From Pseudomonas sp. TH43 (lineage in GTDB: Bacteria > Pseudomonadota > Gammaproteobacteria > Pseudomonadales > Pseudomonadaceae): DNA of 64,000 nt. The translations under genes and the position numbers were made by a program. Positions 8,525 through 21,800 of the stretch are shown piece by piece; the first letter of the stretch is position 1; each line of letters opens with the position of its first letter. The DNA is taken from positions 1 to 64,000 of the forward strand of contig NZ_JAEKFI010000001.1 of NCBI RefSeq assembly GCF_016650635.1. Direction: 5' to 3'. The notes beneath the pieces were generated by a model. It was not told the DNA's origin. It did not search any database and saw nothing but the letters and a program-made list of their open reading frames with translations.

Positions 8525-9637
8525 ATGTTCAAGCGCACTCTGATCGCAGCTTCCCTGACCGTTGCCGCTCTGGCTTCCGCTCAAGCCATGGCCGTTACCG
8601 GTGGTGGTGCAACTCTGCCTGCCGCTCTGTACAAAGGTTCTGCCGACAGCATCCTGCCAGCCAACTTCTCCTACGCTGCCATCGGTAGCGGCGGTGGCAA
8701 GACTGCCTTCCTGACCAACAATCCAGCCGGCTTCAGCACCACCGGCACAGTGCACTTCGCGGGTAGCGACTCGATCCTCAGCGCTGCGGAACTCAACACC
8801 TACACCACCACTTACGGCGCTTCGTACGGCCCGCTGATTCAACTGCCTTCGGTGGCCACTTCGGTTGCCATTCCGTACAAGAAAGCCGGTCAGACTGCAC
8901 TGAACCTGACCAGCGCTCAGCTGTGCGATGCCTTCTCCGGCGCTAAAACCACTTGGGGTCAGTTGCTTGGCACTGCCGACACCACCCCGATCCGCGTTGT
9001 TTATCGCAACGTTTCCAGCGGCACTTCGGAAATCCTCAGCCGTCACTTGAACTCGGTCTGCCCGACCCAGTTTGCTACCAACTCCACCTTCACCAACGCT
9101 CGTCTGCCAGCCGGTTCGGCACTGCCGTCGAACTGGGTCGGCGTCGCCAACACTTCCGAAGTCGCCACTACCGTGAACGCTGTTGACGGTTCTATCGGTT
9201 ATGTCGGTCCGGACGGTGTTGACGCCACCAGCAACGCGGTGGTTGCTCGCGTAAACGGTGTTCAGCCAACCTCGCCAAACGTGACACTGGCGCTGTCTTC
9301 GGTTGCTCCTCCGTCGTCTGCAACCGACGCAGCCGATCCGTCGAAATGGTCACCAGTGGTGGCTAACCCGACTTCCGGTTACAAACTGGCTGCCTACACC
9401 AACTTCATCTTCGGCCAGTGCTACAAGGATGCAGCCGTGGCCGCTGACGTCAAAGCCTTCCTGACCACCCACTACAGCAACCCGGGCAACAACACCGCGA
9501 CTCAGGCGCACAAATTCGTTGCTGTACCTACCGCCTGGAAAACCGCTGTAACCGCCAACTTCATCACCAACACCTCGGGCAACAACCTGAACATCAACAA
9601 CACCACCGTGTGCAACACCATCGGTCGTCCTTTGTAA
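8525..9637 (+). CDS. LapA/PstS-like secreted phosphate-binding or alkaline phosphatase protein
   Basis: The 370 residues begin with a classical signal peptide (MFKRTLIAASLTVAALASAQ, cleavage after AMA). The mature start VTGGGATLPAALYKG is the hallmark of the PstS/DING superfamily. Phosphate-cradle-like motifs are visible: GSGGGKTAFL and SSGTSEIL. In P. aeruginosa the related LapA is encoded beside hxc genes and is secreted by that machine under phosphate limitation; the same gene order here suggests this is the Hxc substrate. A longer frame begins at 8465, but ATG 8525 has an ideal AAGGAG site 7 bp upstream and puts the signal peptide at the N-terminus. Enzymatic activity versus simple phosphate binding cannot be decided from sequence. 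Confidence 0.85.
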   Translation: MFKRTLIAASLTVAALASAQAMAVTGGGATLPAALYKGSADSILPANFSYAAIGSGGGKTAFLTNNPAGFSTTGTVHFAGSDSILSAAELNTYTTTYGASYGPLIQLPSVATSVAIPYKKAGQTALNLTSAQLCDAFSGAKTTWGQLLGTADTTPIRVVYRNVSSGTSEILSRHLNSVCPTQFATNSTFTNARLPAGSALPSNWVGVANTSEVATTVNAVDGSIGYVGPDGVDATSNAVVARVNGVQPTSPNVTLALSSVAPPSSATDAADPSKWSPVVANPTSGYKLAAYTNFIFGQCYKDAAVAADVKAFLTTHYSNPGNNTATQAHKFVAVPTAWKTAVTANFITNTSGNNLNINNTTVCNTIGRPL

Positions 9638-9662
9638 GCTCAGGCTGTCGTAACAAAAGTGG

Positions 9663-9694
9663 CGGCAACCTTCGGGTTGCCGTCATTTTTTTTT
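9663..9694 (+). terminator. Intrinsic terminator after the LapA-like gene
   Basis: GGCAACC-TTCG-GGTTGCC is a 7 bp or longer GC-rich stem with a TTCG tetraloop, followed by TCA and a run of nine T. It is a strong Rho-independent terminator and implies that the following giant gene has its own promoter or depends on read-through. Confidence 0.9.
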
Positions 9695-9840
9695 GCCCGA
9701 CTACTCCTCGAACATGAAGTTTGTGTGACATCCGTTCGGTCGCGGCCTTCGCCAACAGCCTATGTCGTAACAGCAGGTTTTTGCAGGCCTGCGGCATCTT
9801 TGGCAACCAAAGTGTGGCAATCAAAAAGGATCTCGTAGTG

Positions 9841-12800
9841 ATGCTCGCTCGCCCATCCCGTCGTCGTACCCATGTTCTGTCCTCCAAGCGTGAAGCCATG
9901 GAGCCGACGCTGTGGCTGCTCAAGCCGTTGGCTCACGCCGTGGCGTTGTGTCTGGTGGCGGGCAGTGCGCAGGCGCAGACGGCGTTCAGTTCGAGCTGGT
10001 TTGCCGCCAAGGGCGCCGCGCAGCAAGCTGCAGCAGCACGGCCGAGCGTGGGCGGATTACCGGGGATGACGCCGCCGCTGGCTCAACAACAGAAGGCCAA
10101 TCAGCAGTTGCAGCGCTCGATCCAGACGTTGAACAACACCGTTGCCGCGATTGCCGCACAACAAGCGGCGCAGGCGGCCGGACGTGCTGCCGCGTTGGGC
10201 ACGGTGCAGTTTGTGCCGGACGGTTTGGGCGAGGGTGGTTTGAAGGTCGATAACAGCCTGGCTCAGGGTTGGCAGAACGCCAAGGGTCCGCAACAGACCC
10301 AGGCTGATGGCAAGACCACGGTGAAGATCGAGCAGACCGCCGACAAGGCAATTCTCAACTGGGAAACCTTCAACGTCGGGCGCAACACCACGGTCGAGTT
10401 CGCCCAGCAGTCGAACTGGGCGGTGCTTAACCGGGTCAATGACCCGAGCGCGCGGGCCAGTCAGATTCAGGGCCAGATCAAGGGCGACGGCACGGTGATG
10501 CTGATCAACCGCAACGGCATCGTGTTCAGCGGCAGCAGTCAGGTCAACGTGCGCAATCTGGTGGCGGCAGCGGCGAATATCACCGATATCCAGTTCCGCG
10601 ACCGTGGTCTGTACTTCGACAGCACCGGCACGCAGCCAACGTTCACCGATGCCGCCGGCAAGGTATTGGTGGAACGCGGAGCGTCGATTGAAACCCACAA
10701 ACCGGCGACTTCAACCGATGCTGGCGGCTACGCCTTGCTGCTCGGCAATGAAGTACAGAACGACGGCAGCATCAATACCGCCAAGGGCCAGACCGTGCTG
10801 GCTGCCGGTGACCGTTTCTACATTCGCAAAGGTTCGGGCACCGAGAGTAATGCGCTGTCCACCACCTTCGGTAACGAAGTCATTCCCGGTTTCAAGGCCG
10901 GCGCCGTGGCAGGCAAGGTCACCAACAACGGTTTGATCCAGTCCGCCACCGGCGACATCACCCTGACCGGTCATGAAGTGGTGCAGAACGGTGTGTTGCT
11001 CGCGAGCACGTCGGTGGCCACGCGCGGCACGATTCACCTGACCAACCCGAGTACCGACAGCAACGGCAGCGTCACGCTGGGGCAGGGCAGCGCCACGGCC
11101 ATCATGCTCGACAGCAGTGATCTCAGCGCCCTCGACAGCCAGCGCGACGCGAGCCTGACCAATGTCAGCGCGAACAACCGGATCCGTGGCGACCAGTCAC
11201 GCATCGAGCTGCAGAGCGGCGGCACGGTCGAGTTCCAGAGCGGCTCGATCACCTTGGCCACTGGCGGCCAGGTGGCAGTCAGTGCACAACGCCGCAGCGT
11301 GGTGCGTGACGGCGCGATGATCGATGTGTCCGGTGCCCCCGGCGTCAAAGTGGCGATGGAAAACAACAACATCAAGATCAACGTGCAAGGCAACGAGCAG
11401 CGCGATGCCTCTGTGAACCGCGAGAAAGGCGCGCTCAACAGCAATGACATCTGGGTCGATGTGCGCGAGCTGGTGTACGTGCCGGCAGGCACCAACGGTT
11501 ATGCCACCGATCGCTGGTACACGGCAGGCGGTTTGCTCGAAGTTGGCGGTTATCTCGGCACGCAAGGCCATAGCGTTGGCGAGTGGATGGCCCAGGGCGG
11601 CACGGTGAGTTTTGCCGGCAACGATGTGGTCACGGAAAAAGGGTCGCTGATCAATCTGTCCGGCGGCACGCTGGATGTGCAGAGCGGCGAGATTCGGCAG
11701 AGCTGGCTGCGCGGTGCGGATGGCAAACTTTACGAAGTCTCGCGCGCGCCGGGCGATCTGCTCTATACCGGGCTGTACAAAGGCTATGAGGACAACAGCG
11801 AACGCTGGGGCCAGACCAGTTACTTCTACAACCCGTTGATCGCGCCGCGCTCACGCTTCGAGTCGGGTTACACCGTCGGCCGTGACGCCGGGCAGTTGGT
11901 GGTCGCCACGGCCAACGCCGTGCTCGACGGGCAGATGATTGGCGAGGTGTACCAGGGCGAGCGGCAGAATCAGGCACCGAAACCGGTGCTCGATGGCTAT
12001 GAACAGAGCCAGACCGCACTGGCGCGCCGCGCACAGTTGATCGTCGGCAGTTATGACCCGACCTGGGTCGCCGCCGCAAGCGGCCTGTTGTACACGCTGA
12101 ACCCGACGCTGGAGCAGGTGCAAATTGGCGGCGAACGTCCGCTTGCTGGCAGTGATCTGGACCTGACCGGTGCGGTGTCCGATGCGCGCAAGGGCAAGTT
12201 GTATCTCGATAACGATCAACTCAATGGCTTCCGGCTCGGTGCGCTCAAGGTCGCGGCCAGAGATCAGGTTATTGTTGACGGTGCGCTGACGGTCGATAGC
12301 GGTGGCGACATCACCCTGTACTCCCCGGACGTGCAGATCGGCGCCGACCTGACCGCGCGTGGCGGTAGCCTGCGCCTGGGCAACGTGTTGAATCAGTTCC
12401 TCAGTAGCGACACCGCTGACACTCGGCTCACGGCGAAGGCCGATAAGGCGACGCAGGTAAAAGTGGCCGACGGTGTGCGACTTGATAAGCGTGGCGTGTG
12501 GAGCAACCTGCGCACCAACCCGGACGACGGCGCCAGTCTTGCGTACTTGAATGGCGGTCTGCTGTCGATCCGCAGCAGTGGTGATATCGATATCGGCGCG
12601 GGCAGTCTGCTCGATGTTTCCTCCGGCGGCGCTTTGCTGGCCAACGGCAAGACCCGTGGCGGCAAGGGTGGTGACTTGACGCTGGAATCCAGTGCGATTT
12701 CGGCGCCCGGTAAAACCCGACTCGATCTTGCGGGTGAACTGCGTGGCTACGGTGTCACGGGCGGCGGCACGCTGACGGTGCAGGCCAACAAGATCCTCGT

Positions 12801-15800
12801 TGGCCAGACCGACCAGGCATTGGCCGACAACACCCTGCAACTGTCCGGTGATCTGTTCAGCAAGGGCTTTTCCGCTTACAACCTGATCGGACTGAGCGGG
12901 CTGGATGTTGCCGAAGGCACCGCGATTGACATCACCCTGCCGGTGTACCGATTTGGTGATGCCGCGCCGATTCAGGTCAGTGCTGTCGACCCACGGGCGG
13001 CGCTCGAGTTGTGGACGCCGACGCTGTTCCAGGAAAACCCGACCAAGGGCCTGCTGACCCAACGCGCCGGCGCCAGCCTGACGTTGCAGGGCGGCGCCAG
13101 CCTGATCGGTTTGATCGATGCCGCCAATAGCACGTTGACCCTGGGCCGTGGTTCGCGCATCAGTGTTGATCCGGGGCAGAGCATCAAGCTGCGCGGTGCT
13201 GGGCAGATCACCGTCGAAGGTGAACTGAATGCCTGGGGCGGGACGATTGATATTCGTCAGCAACAGTTCGGCTCGATCAACCCGGGCACCTCCAATCAAG
13301 TGGCGGATCCGAATACGCACAACCGTTCGATCTGGATCGGCGAGCAGGCCGTACTGGATGTCGCCGGACGCGCCAATACGGCCATTGATGCCCTGGGGCG
13401 CACGTACGGTCAGGTCGGCAAGGGCGGCAGCATTATCATCGGTGGCGAAATAGACGCGAAACTGGCGACGGCCACAGCGGCCGATGCCTATGTCATCGTT
13501 CGTCAGGGGGCTCGACTCGATGCGTCGGGCAGCGAAGCTGTTGTCGATATCGCCGGTCAGGGGCCGACCCGCGTTGCAACGGATGGCGGGCGCATCAGCT
13601 TGAGTTCCTATAACGGCGTGTTCGCGGAGGGCAGCTTGCGTGCGGCGGCCGGAGGTGTCGGCGCTGCCGGTGGGCGTCTGGAGCTGGCGCTTGAGGCCCC
13701 TTTGTACATGGACTCGGCAAGCAACGCGGTGCGCGCGCCGAGGGAAGCCATTATCGGCCAGGGCCCGGGGGACACTCGGCTGTCCGCCACTCTGCGACCG
13801 GGCGAGGGCGCCGACAGTTTGCGTTACGGCCAGACGCGCCTGAGTGCGGATGAGTTGACGGCCGGCGGTTTCGACAACCTGAGCCTGCTGAGCAACGGCT
13901 TGCTGTCGTTTGACGGTGACGTCAATCTGCACATGAACCAGAGCCTCAATCTGTATGCCGGGGCGCTCTCGCTGGCAGAAAATTCCAGTGATGTAGCACG
14001 TATCGATTTGCGCGCGCCGTACCTGCGCCTGTCCGGTGTCGGTACTTATTTCGATGCCGTCACCATGACGCGGCCACGGGTGACCCTCAACCCCACGAAC
14101 CGATTGTCGCAGGCCACGTTCAATGCATCGGCGAACCTGCTGGATGTGGGTAACGGGCTGTCGTTCGGTACGCAGGGTGCGATCTTGCAACAGCAAGGGC
14201 CTGCCGTTGCATACAGTCGCCGGGCATTCGGCTTGGTGTCGCTCGACAGCAGCGGTGACCTGCGTTTTCTCGCGCCCAATGACCGTGCCGAAAGAACCCG
14301 GCTGTGGACTCCGGGTGACTTGAATCTCGGTGCGGCGCAAATCTACCCGGCCACGGGCGTCCAGGCCGAAGTGCGCGCCGGCTATCAGGGCGCCGATCGG
14401 GCGAACGAACACACCCTGCGGATCAGCGGGCGCCGCACGGCACCTGCGGCGGTGCCTTACTCGGTATTCGGCAGTTTGAACCTGACCGCGGGCACCATTG
14501 AGCAGGGCGGGGTCATCCGTGCACCGTTGGGCCTGATCACCCTGGGTGACGATGTCCTGACCACCACACATGAGGTGCGCATGTTGCCGGGCAGCGTGAC
14601 GTCGGTCAGCGCCGCCGGGTTACTCATGCCTTACGGCGGTACCACCGATGACATCGACTATCGCTACAACGACAAGTCTGTCGTCTTGAATGGCATCACC
14701 GGCGACACCAATGGCGTGGTCGTCAACTCGCAATACATCGATGTACAAAGTGGTGCGACCCTTGATCTGTCCGGTGGCGGTGACCTTCGCGGTGCCGGTT
14801 TCGTGTCCGGGCGTGGCGGCTCCACCGATGCCCGTCTCAATCCGTTGGTACGCAACGCCGCCGACGGCACCTTCAGCTTGCCAGGGCTAGCGAGCAATCC
14901 GGTCTACGCCATCGTGCCGGGCAATCAGAGCGTTTATGCGCCGGTGGTGGCAGGGGCCGCTGCAGTGGATCCGCGTGTCGGCCAGCAGATCACCCTTGGC
15001 ACGGGCGTGCCCGGGCTGGCCGCAGGCACCTACACCTTGTTGCCCTCCAGCTTTGCCCTGTTGCCGGGGGCGTTTCGCGTTGAAGTCAACGGTCAGGCGA
15101 CCCCGAGCGGCACGACGCGCGCGCTGCAACTGCGCAATGGCTCCTGGACCAGCAGCGGGCAGATGTCGATTGCCAATACCGGTTTGCGTGACAGCCTCGC
15201 CAGCCAGGTGATTCTGACCTCTGCCGATGTGTTGCGCCGCTACTCGCAATACAACGAAACCAGCCTGGCCCAATTCATTTACAGCGATGCCGCACGTCGG
15301 GGCGTGCCGCGTGCGCTGGCACCCATGGATGGCAAGACGCTGGATTTGCGTCTGAACGCCGGTGGCGAACAAGACATTGCTTTGCTGTTCAACGGGCAGG
15401 CGTTGTTCAAGGCCGCCGAGGGAGGCTCGATCGGCACCGCTGTGCTGCGCGGGGGCAATGCCGGCGCGAACTTTGAAATCCTCGGCGCAGGGCATACGCC
15501 AAACCCTGACTTCAATGGCGTGTCGGTCTACGCCGACACGCTCAACAATCTCAATGCCGGACGTCTGAGCATCGGTGCGATGCCGAGGGTCCAGTACAAC
15601 AACGCGGCCAACATCATTGATTTCGTTGGCACCAGCCAAGACATTGTTTTGCGTGAAGGGGCGATCCTGTCCGCACCGGAAGTGCTCTTGCGCACCACCT
15701 CGACTCTTGGTGGCATCACGGTCGAGGCGGGGGCGGGAATCAACACACTGGGACGGGGCGATGTGGCCTACGACTCAACGGCGGGCTTTTTCTATCAGCC

Positions 15801-18800
15801 TGACCAATCCAGCCTGTTGCTCGCTTCCAACGGCTGGACCCACGTTCTGGCGCCGAAAGCGGCCAGCGGCATTTCCGGCGGCGGCAGCATCCGCATTGGT
15901 GTCTGCACAACGGCTGTGTGCAGCAATCCGGCAATCCTTTATTCGAATGGCAGTCTGACGGCCGCCACGGATAATCAATTCGAACTCGACGAAGCGGTGC
16001 GCTTCGGCACGCGTCAGCTCGCGCTTTCGGTCGGCTCGGTCAACGCCGGCAGTGCCGAGGCGCTGGCAGCGGCAGGCAGTCGCGTACCGGCGGGGTTGAT
16101 GCTGAACCAGAACGTGCTCAATCGACTGTTGCGGGGCGATACGCAGTACGGCGCACCGGCGCTGGAAACCTTAAGCCTGACCACTCGCGATGCTTTCAAT
16201 TTCTACGGCAGCGTGAGCCTCGACACCCTCGATCCGCAGACTGGCCAGAGCAAACTGCAGAATCTGCTGCTGGTCACCCCGGCGATTTATGGCTCGGGCG
16301 ATGCCAGTGATGTGGCGAGCATCCGCACCGCCAATTTGATCTGGAACGGCGCCACGCAAAGTCCTGGCGGCGTGATCACCGCTGGCGCCGGTACGGGCAG
16401 CGGCACGCTGGACATTCAGGCGCAACGCATCGAGTTGGGTTTCGGCCCGATGCCGCAGGCGAGCGGCCTGGATCAGAACAATCGTTTGGCGCTGGGTTTT
16501 GCCAACGTCAACCTGACGGCCAGCGACCGCATCACCGCCAACCACAAAGGCAACCTGGCGGTGTATCAGGAGCAGGGCGCTTACGATCCGCTCAAGGGTT
16601 ACAGCTACAGCGGCGGCAACCTGAATCTGCGTACGCCGTTGCTCACCGGTGAAGCGGCGTCGGTGAGTGTGCTCAAGGCTGGCAACAATCTGACGCTCAG
16701 CGGTGGCGGGGCTGCAGGGGCGGCGGACGCCCTGGGTGCCGAGTTGAACCTTGAGGCTCGCAACATCGTGCTCGATAGCCGTATCACCCTGGCCAGCGGC
16801 AAGCTGACGGTCAAGTCAGAAGGCGATTTGACCCTGGGCAGCGCTGCGGTGCTGGACATGGCCGGGCGTACGCTGCCGTTCAACGATGTGAACAAATACA
16901 GCTGGGGCGGCGACGTGTCGCTGTACAGCGCCAACGGCAACATCCGTCAAGCGGCGGGCTCGCGGATTGACCTGTCGGCGAAGAGCAATCAGGCCGGTAA
17001 CCTCAGCGCCATTGCGTTGGCCGACGCGGCCGGAACCGTCGATTTGCAGGGTGAAATCCTCGGCGGCAGCAGCGGTTATTACGATGCCGGCGGCACGCTG
17101 GTGCCATACAAGGCCGGGGGCGTGGACATTCGCGCGCAAAATCTGGGCGCAGATGCCACCGCGCAGTTCGCCGCGCTTAATCAGCGCCTGAACGCCGGAC
17201 AGGTGTTCGGCAGCCGCAGCTTGCAGCTCAAGCAAGGCAATCTTGTGATCGGCGATGGCCTCAAGGCCGGTGACATCAATGTCTCGGTGGACAACGGCAG
17301 CCTGACCGTGACCGGTTTGGTCGATGCCAGTGGCGAGCGCGTCGGCAACATTCGTCTGTCGGCAAAAAACGCTCTGGCGCTGGCCGGCAACAGCGTGCTC
17401 GACGCTCATGGTCGAGTCCTGCGCGTCGACAGCTACGGCAAGATCATCGATGCGCCGAACCGCGCCACGGTGGAACTCAATTCCGGTGAGGGTGTACTCA
17501 CGCTGGCGTCCGGCGCGCGGATCGACCTGCGTCACGGCACCGATGCGGTGCCCGGTTTCCTTGCCGGGCAACACGATGGAATGCTGCGCGGCACGCTGGA
17601 GCTGAACGCGCCGCGTCTGGGCAGCAATGACATCGCCATCGACGCCAGCGGTGCGTTGACCATTCAGGGCGCTCGCTCCATTGGCCTCAACGGTACACGC
17701 CGCTACACCGATGCCCGTGATGGCGTCGATCAAGCGGTCAGTGGCCGACCGTATCAAGTGATCGATCAAGCCATGCTCGAGCGCATTCACGGTGACAGCA
17801 ACACCTTTATCAACGCCGCGCTGGGCAACAGCGATCTACTACAACGCAAACTCGCCGGGCTGAACAACGCCACTTACGCCGACGCGTTCCATCTGCGCCC
17901 GGGTGTGGAAATCGCCAGCAAGACGGCTGACGGCGACCTGGTGGTGGAGGGCGATCTGGACTTGTCCGGTTATCGCTATGCCAGCCTCAATCCGCACACG
18001 CGCTTGAACCCGTCGGTGTATGGCTCTGGTGAGGCCGGTAGCCTGGTCATCCGCGCCGGTGGCAACCTCGATATTTACGGCAGCATCAACGACGGTTTCG
18101 CGCCGCCGCCGGAAACTCAGGATGATGCCGGCTGGAAATTGATTGCCGGTGTGCAGCCGTTCGGTGGTGATCTGATCGTGCCGGGCAGCGGTGTTTCGCT
18201 GGCTGAAGGGACACAGTTCCCGGTCGGCGTCACGCTCAATTACGACGTGACAATTCAGGGCGCGGTGTTGGCCAGCGGCACGTTGCTGCCGATTCAGGCA
18301 GTGTTGGCAGAGGCGTATACCTTTAGCGCCGGCACGGTGTTGGCCGGGGCCATCCATGATGCCAATGGCAACCTGGTGTACGCGGCGGGAACGTTGCTCG
18401 GTGACAGTGTGACGGTGCCGGCCAACAGCCGTTTGGGTGCCGGTATCCGTCTGAACAAGGCGACGAGCCTGCAAGCCATGAACTGGCCCAAAGGCGTGCC
18501 GTTGCCGGGGGTTTACAACGCCGACCTGCAAAGCGTTTCCGGGGTCAGGCTGAGTGGTTCGCTGGCGTTGCTGCGCGGATCGCTGATTCCTTCCATGACC
18601 GACGTGAAACTGGCCGACGGCACTTCACTGATCGAACTGCGGCCGTTCACTGGCGACCAGCAAGGCAAGAACTGGGCGGTGGCCAGCATGCTGCCGGCGG
18701 GCAGTGCGTCGTGGTCGATGCGCGTGGTGGCGGGGGCGGATCTTGGTGCTGCCGACAGTCGTACGGTGAGACCGCTGACCCCTGAGGGCAATCTGCGGCT

Positions 18801-21800
18801 GGCGGATGCTCACTACGGCGTTAAGGTGACGACGTCTGCGGGGAGGCTGGTCTGGGCTGCCGGTAACCAATACGGCTTTCCAGAGTTTGAGCCTGTTTCC
18901 GACGATTTTCTTGTCCTGTGCGATATAGAACCGGGTGACTGCGCGCCAATGGCTCGTTGGGTCTGGGCGCCAGGCAGCGGAATGGGCGCCGATTATGAGC
19001 CGGTCCCTGACGACTTTCTGGTGCTTTGTGACATCTATCCGGACCTGTGCATCGGCAATAATCCTGGAAAAACTGCCAAGGCCCATACGCAGATGTTCAG
19101 CGTCCTGCGCACCGGTACCGGCGATCTCGACCTGATCGCCGCTGGCAACTTGAGCATGGACTCGCCGTTCGGCGTATATACCGCAGGCACCCAGTCAGCC
19201 AACGTTGATCCGCTCTACAACCAGAAACGCGGGCATCTCTCGGACAGCAATTCGGTGCTGGGCACGGCGGGTGCTGACTATGAGAAATGGGTCAACGGTG
19301 GCGCGGACAGCTTGTATCAAGCCTGGTATCCGCAGATGGGCGGCAACCTGACGATCAACGCCGGGGGCTCGGTTTCCGCCGATTCAGTAGGCAAGAAGGA
19401 GCTATTGTCGGGTGGCGGTTTCCGCGAGCAGATTGCCAGCGCGTCAGTGGGTAATTGGCTGTGGCGCCAAGGCACCGGCAACCCGGATGTGCCCACAGCC
19501 TGGTGGATCAACTTCGGCAGTTACGCCACTCAGTTGATGACATCCGAGGGCAATACCGAACCGTACCTGGTGGGCTTCACCGGTTTCGGCACCTTGGGCG
19601 GCGGTAATATCAGCCTGCGTGCCGGAGGTGACGCCGGTATGCTCAAACCGTTGGGCGATGCCGTCAATTATCCGCGCAGCCAAGGCCTCATCGTTGCCGT
19701 GGGCAGCACGGGTCGTGTCGCCAGCGATGGCAGCGTGCAGATGACCGGCGGCGGTGATATGGACATTCGCATCGGCGGCGCACTCAACCCATCGCTGCAA
19801 GCGCGGGCCGGGGATAACGGGACTCAGCCGCCGAGGCACGACCTGCAAGGCGCGCTGATCAATTTGCGCGGGACGGCGCAATTGACGGGCGGGGCGCTGG
19901 GCGGCATCAATCTGCAATACGGTGCCATTTCACAGTCGCATGATGTCCGTGAAACCCGACCGCTGGATCCTTTCACCTCGACCGCCAGCAACGCTTCCGG
20001 TGGTCTGGTGCTGATTCCTGGTGACTCGGGCATGAGCCTCAGCACCCGGGGCGACCTGGTGTTGGGCGGTGCGGCTGACCCCGGTCGGGTGCGTCTGTTC
20101 AATGCCTCGCCACTGTTCGATAACAGCGGCAATATTGGTACCGGCGGCATCCTGAGCGGCTTCTCGCTGTGGACCGATCACACAGCCATCGATCTGTTTT
20201 CTGCCGGAGGCAATCTCACACCCAGTACTCAGCTGGCGGAGGTTGCAGGGAATCTTACCCCTGTGAGAGGCGCCAATTCCTCGCCCACCGACGGCCGTTT
20301 TGTCTATCCGTCGATTCTTCGGGCTGTGGCGGCTCAAGGGTCAATTTATGCCGGTCCGTCGGCGGCATACGGCAAAGGCAACTTCGCGCCGAAAACTGCG
20401 TATTCGCTGTTGTTGGCACCTTCGACAGTAGGACAACTCGAGCTGCTGGCCGGCGATTCCATTTATGCCGGCGGCTACGCGATCAATCAATCGGGCGCCA
20501 GCCCATTGGCCATCACCACGCCTATCAAACCGGCATTCCAGGCTTTCGCCAGCACTAGCGCCGGGACGCCCCTCACTAGCAACTACGGCAGCGACGGTGT
20601 TAAACCTGAGGCTAATTCGCGTTATCCGTTGTTCGCCTTTGGTCCCAACAGCTATTCCGGATTGAATGACGTGCAGGGGCCGGCACGGTTCTACGCCTTG
20701 ACCGGCGATCTCGTGGGGATACGCAGTGGCGAAACATTGAGTTTCGGCGTGTCGAAACGTACCTGGTATGAAGCGGCAGGCCCGGTCTGGATGATCGCCG
20801 GGCGCGACATCGTGGCGTCAGGGACCAACCTGGGCCAACCGACAATCGTACAGCCTGAAGAAATGGGCGTTGGTCGGGAGAATGTCACCTCAAGCGGCAA
20901 CCTTTTCGTGCATAACGACCCGCGAGACGTATCGCGGGTGTCGGCAGGCCGCGACATTCTTTACAGCAGCTTCGATATTGCCGGGCCGGGCGTCCTCGAT
21001 ATCAATGCCGGGCGCAATATCCTGATGGAGGACCGCGCCAGCATCACCAGCCTTGGCTCGTTGGTGGCCGGCGATAAACAACCGGGCGCCAGCGTGGTAT
21101 TGCAGGCGGGTGTGGGTGCGCAAGGGCCGGATTACTCCCGGTTCATTGCTCGCTATCTGAATGCGCAAAATCTTGCCAACGCGCAGACGTCGTTGAGCGC
21201 GCAACCGGGCAAAGTGGTCAAGACCTACCTCGACGAGCTGCAGAGCTGGCTGACCTTGGGCTACGGCTTCAGCGGTAACGCCGAACAGGCGCAAGCGTTC
21301 TACGCCGCGTTGCCAAGTACCGAGCAGGCGATTTTCGCCCGTCAGGTGTACTTCGCCGAACTGCGAGCCGGTGGCCTGGAATACAACGATGTCGATGGCC
21401 CGCGCAAAGGCAGTTATTTGCGCGGTCGCAACGCCATTGCCGCGCTGTTCCCGACCACCGATGTGGCCGGCAATCCGATCCGTTATGACGGCGACATCAC
21501 TCTTTATGGCGGAGCAGGGGTCAAGACGTTGTTCGGCGGCGATATCCAGATGCTCACGCCCGGCGGTGGTCAGGTGTTCGGCATCGAAGGTGCGGCGCCA
21601 CCGTCGACGGCGGGGATCATCACCCAAGGTTCGGGCAACATTCAGCTCTACTCCGAGGGCAGCATCCTGCTCGGGCAGAGCCGGATCATGACCACGTTTG
21701 GTGGCTCGATCCTCGGCTGGTCCGCCGAGGGCGACATCAACGCCGGTCGCGGTTCGAAAACCACGGTGGTCTATACCCCGCCGAAACGCGTGTACGACAC

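Noticed and set aside
9721..9840. Upstream extension of the giant exoprotein to TTG 9721
   Set aside because: It would place 40 residues without signal-peptide character before the extended signal sequence. AAGGA before ATG 9841 fits better.
11851..14571. Minus-strand open frame of 906 codons inside the giant exoprotein gene
   Set aside because: It is antisense to a frame with clear TPS and beta-helix motifs. Its composition is typical of a high-GC shadow.
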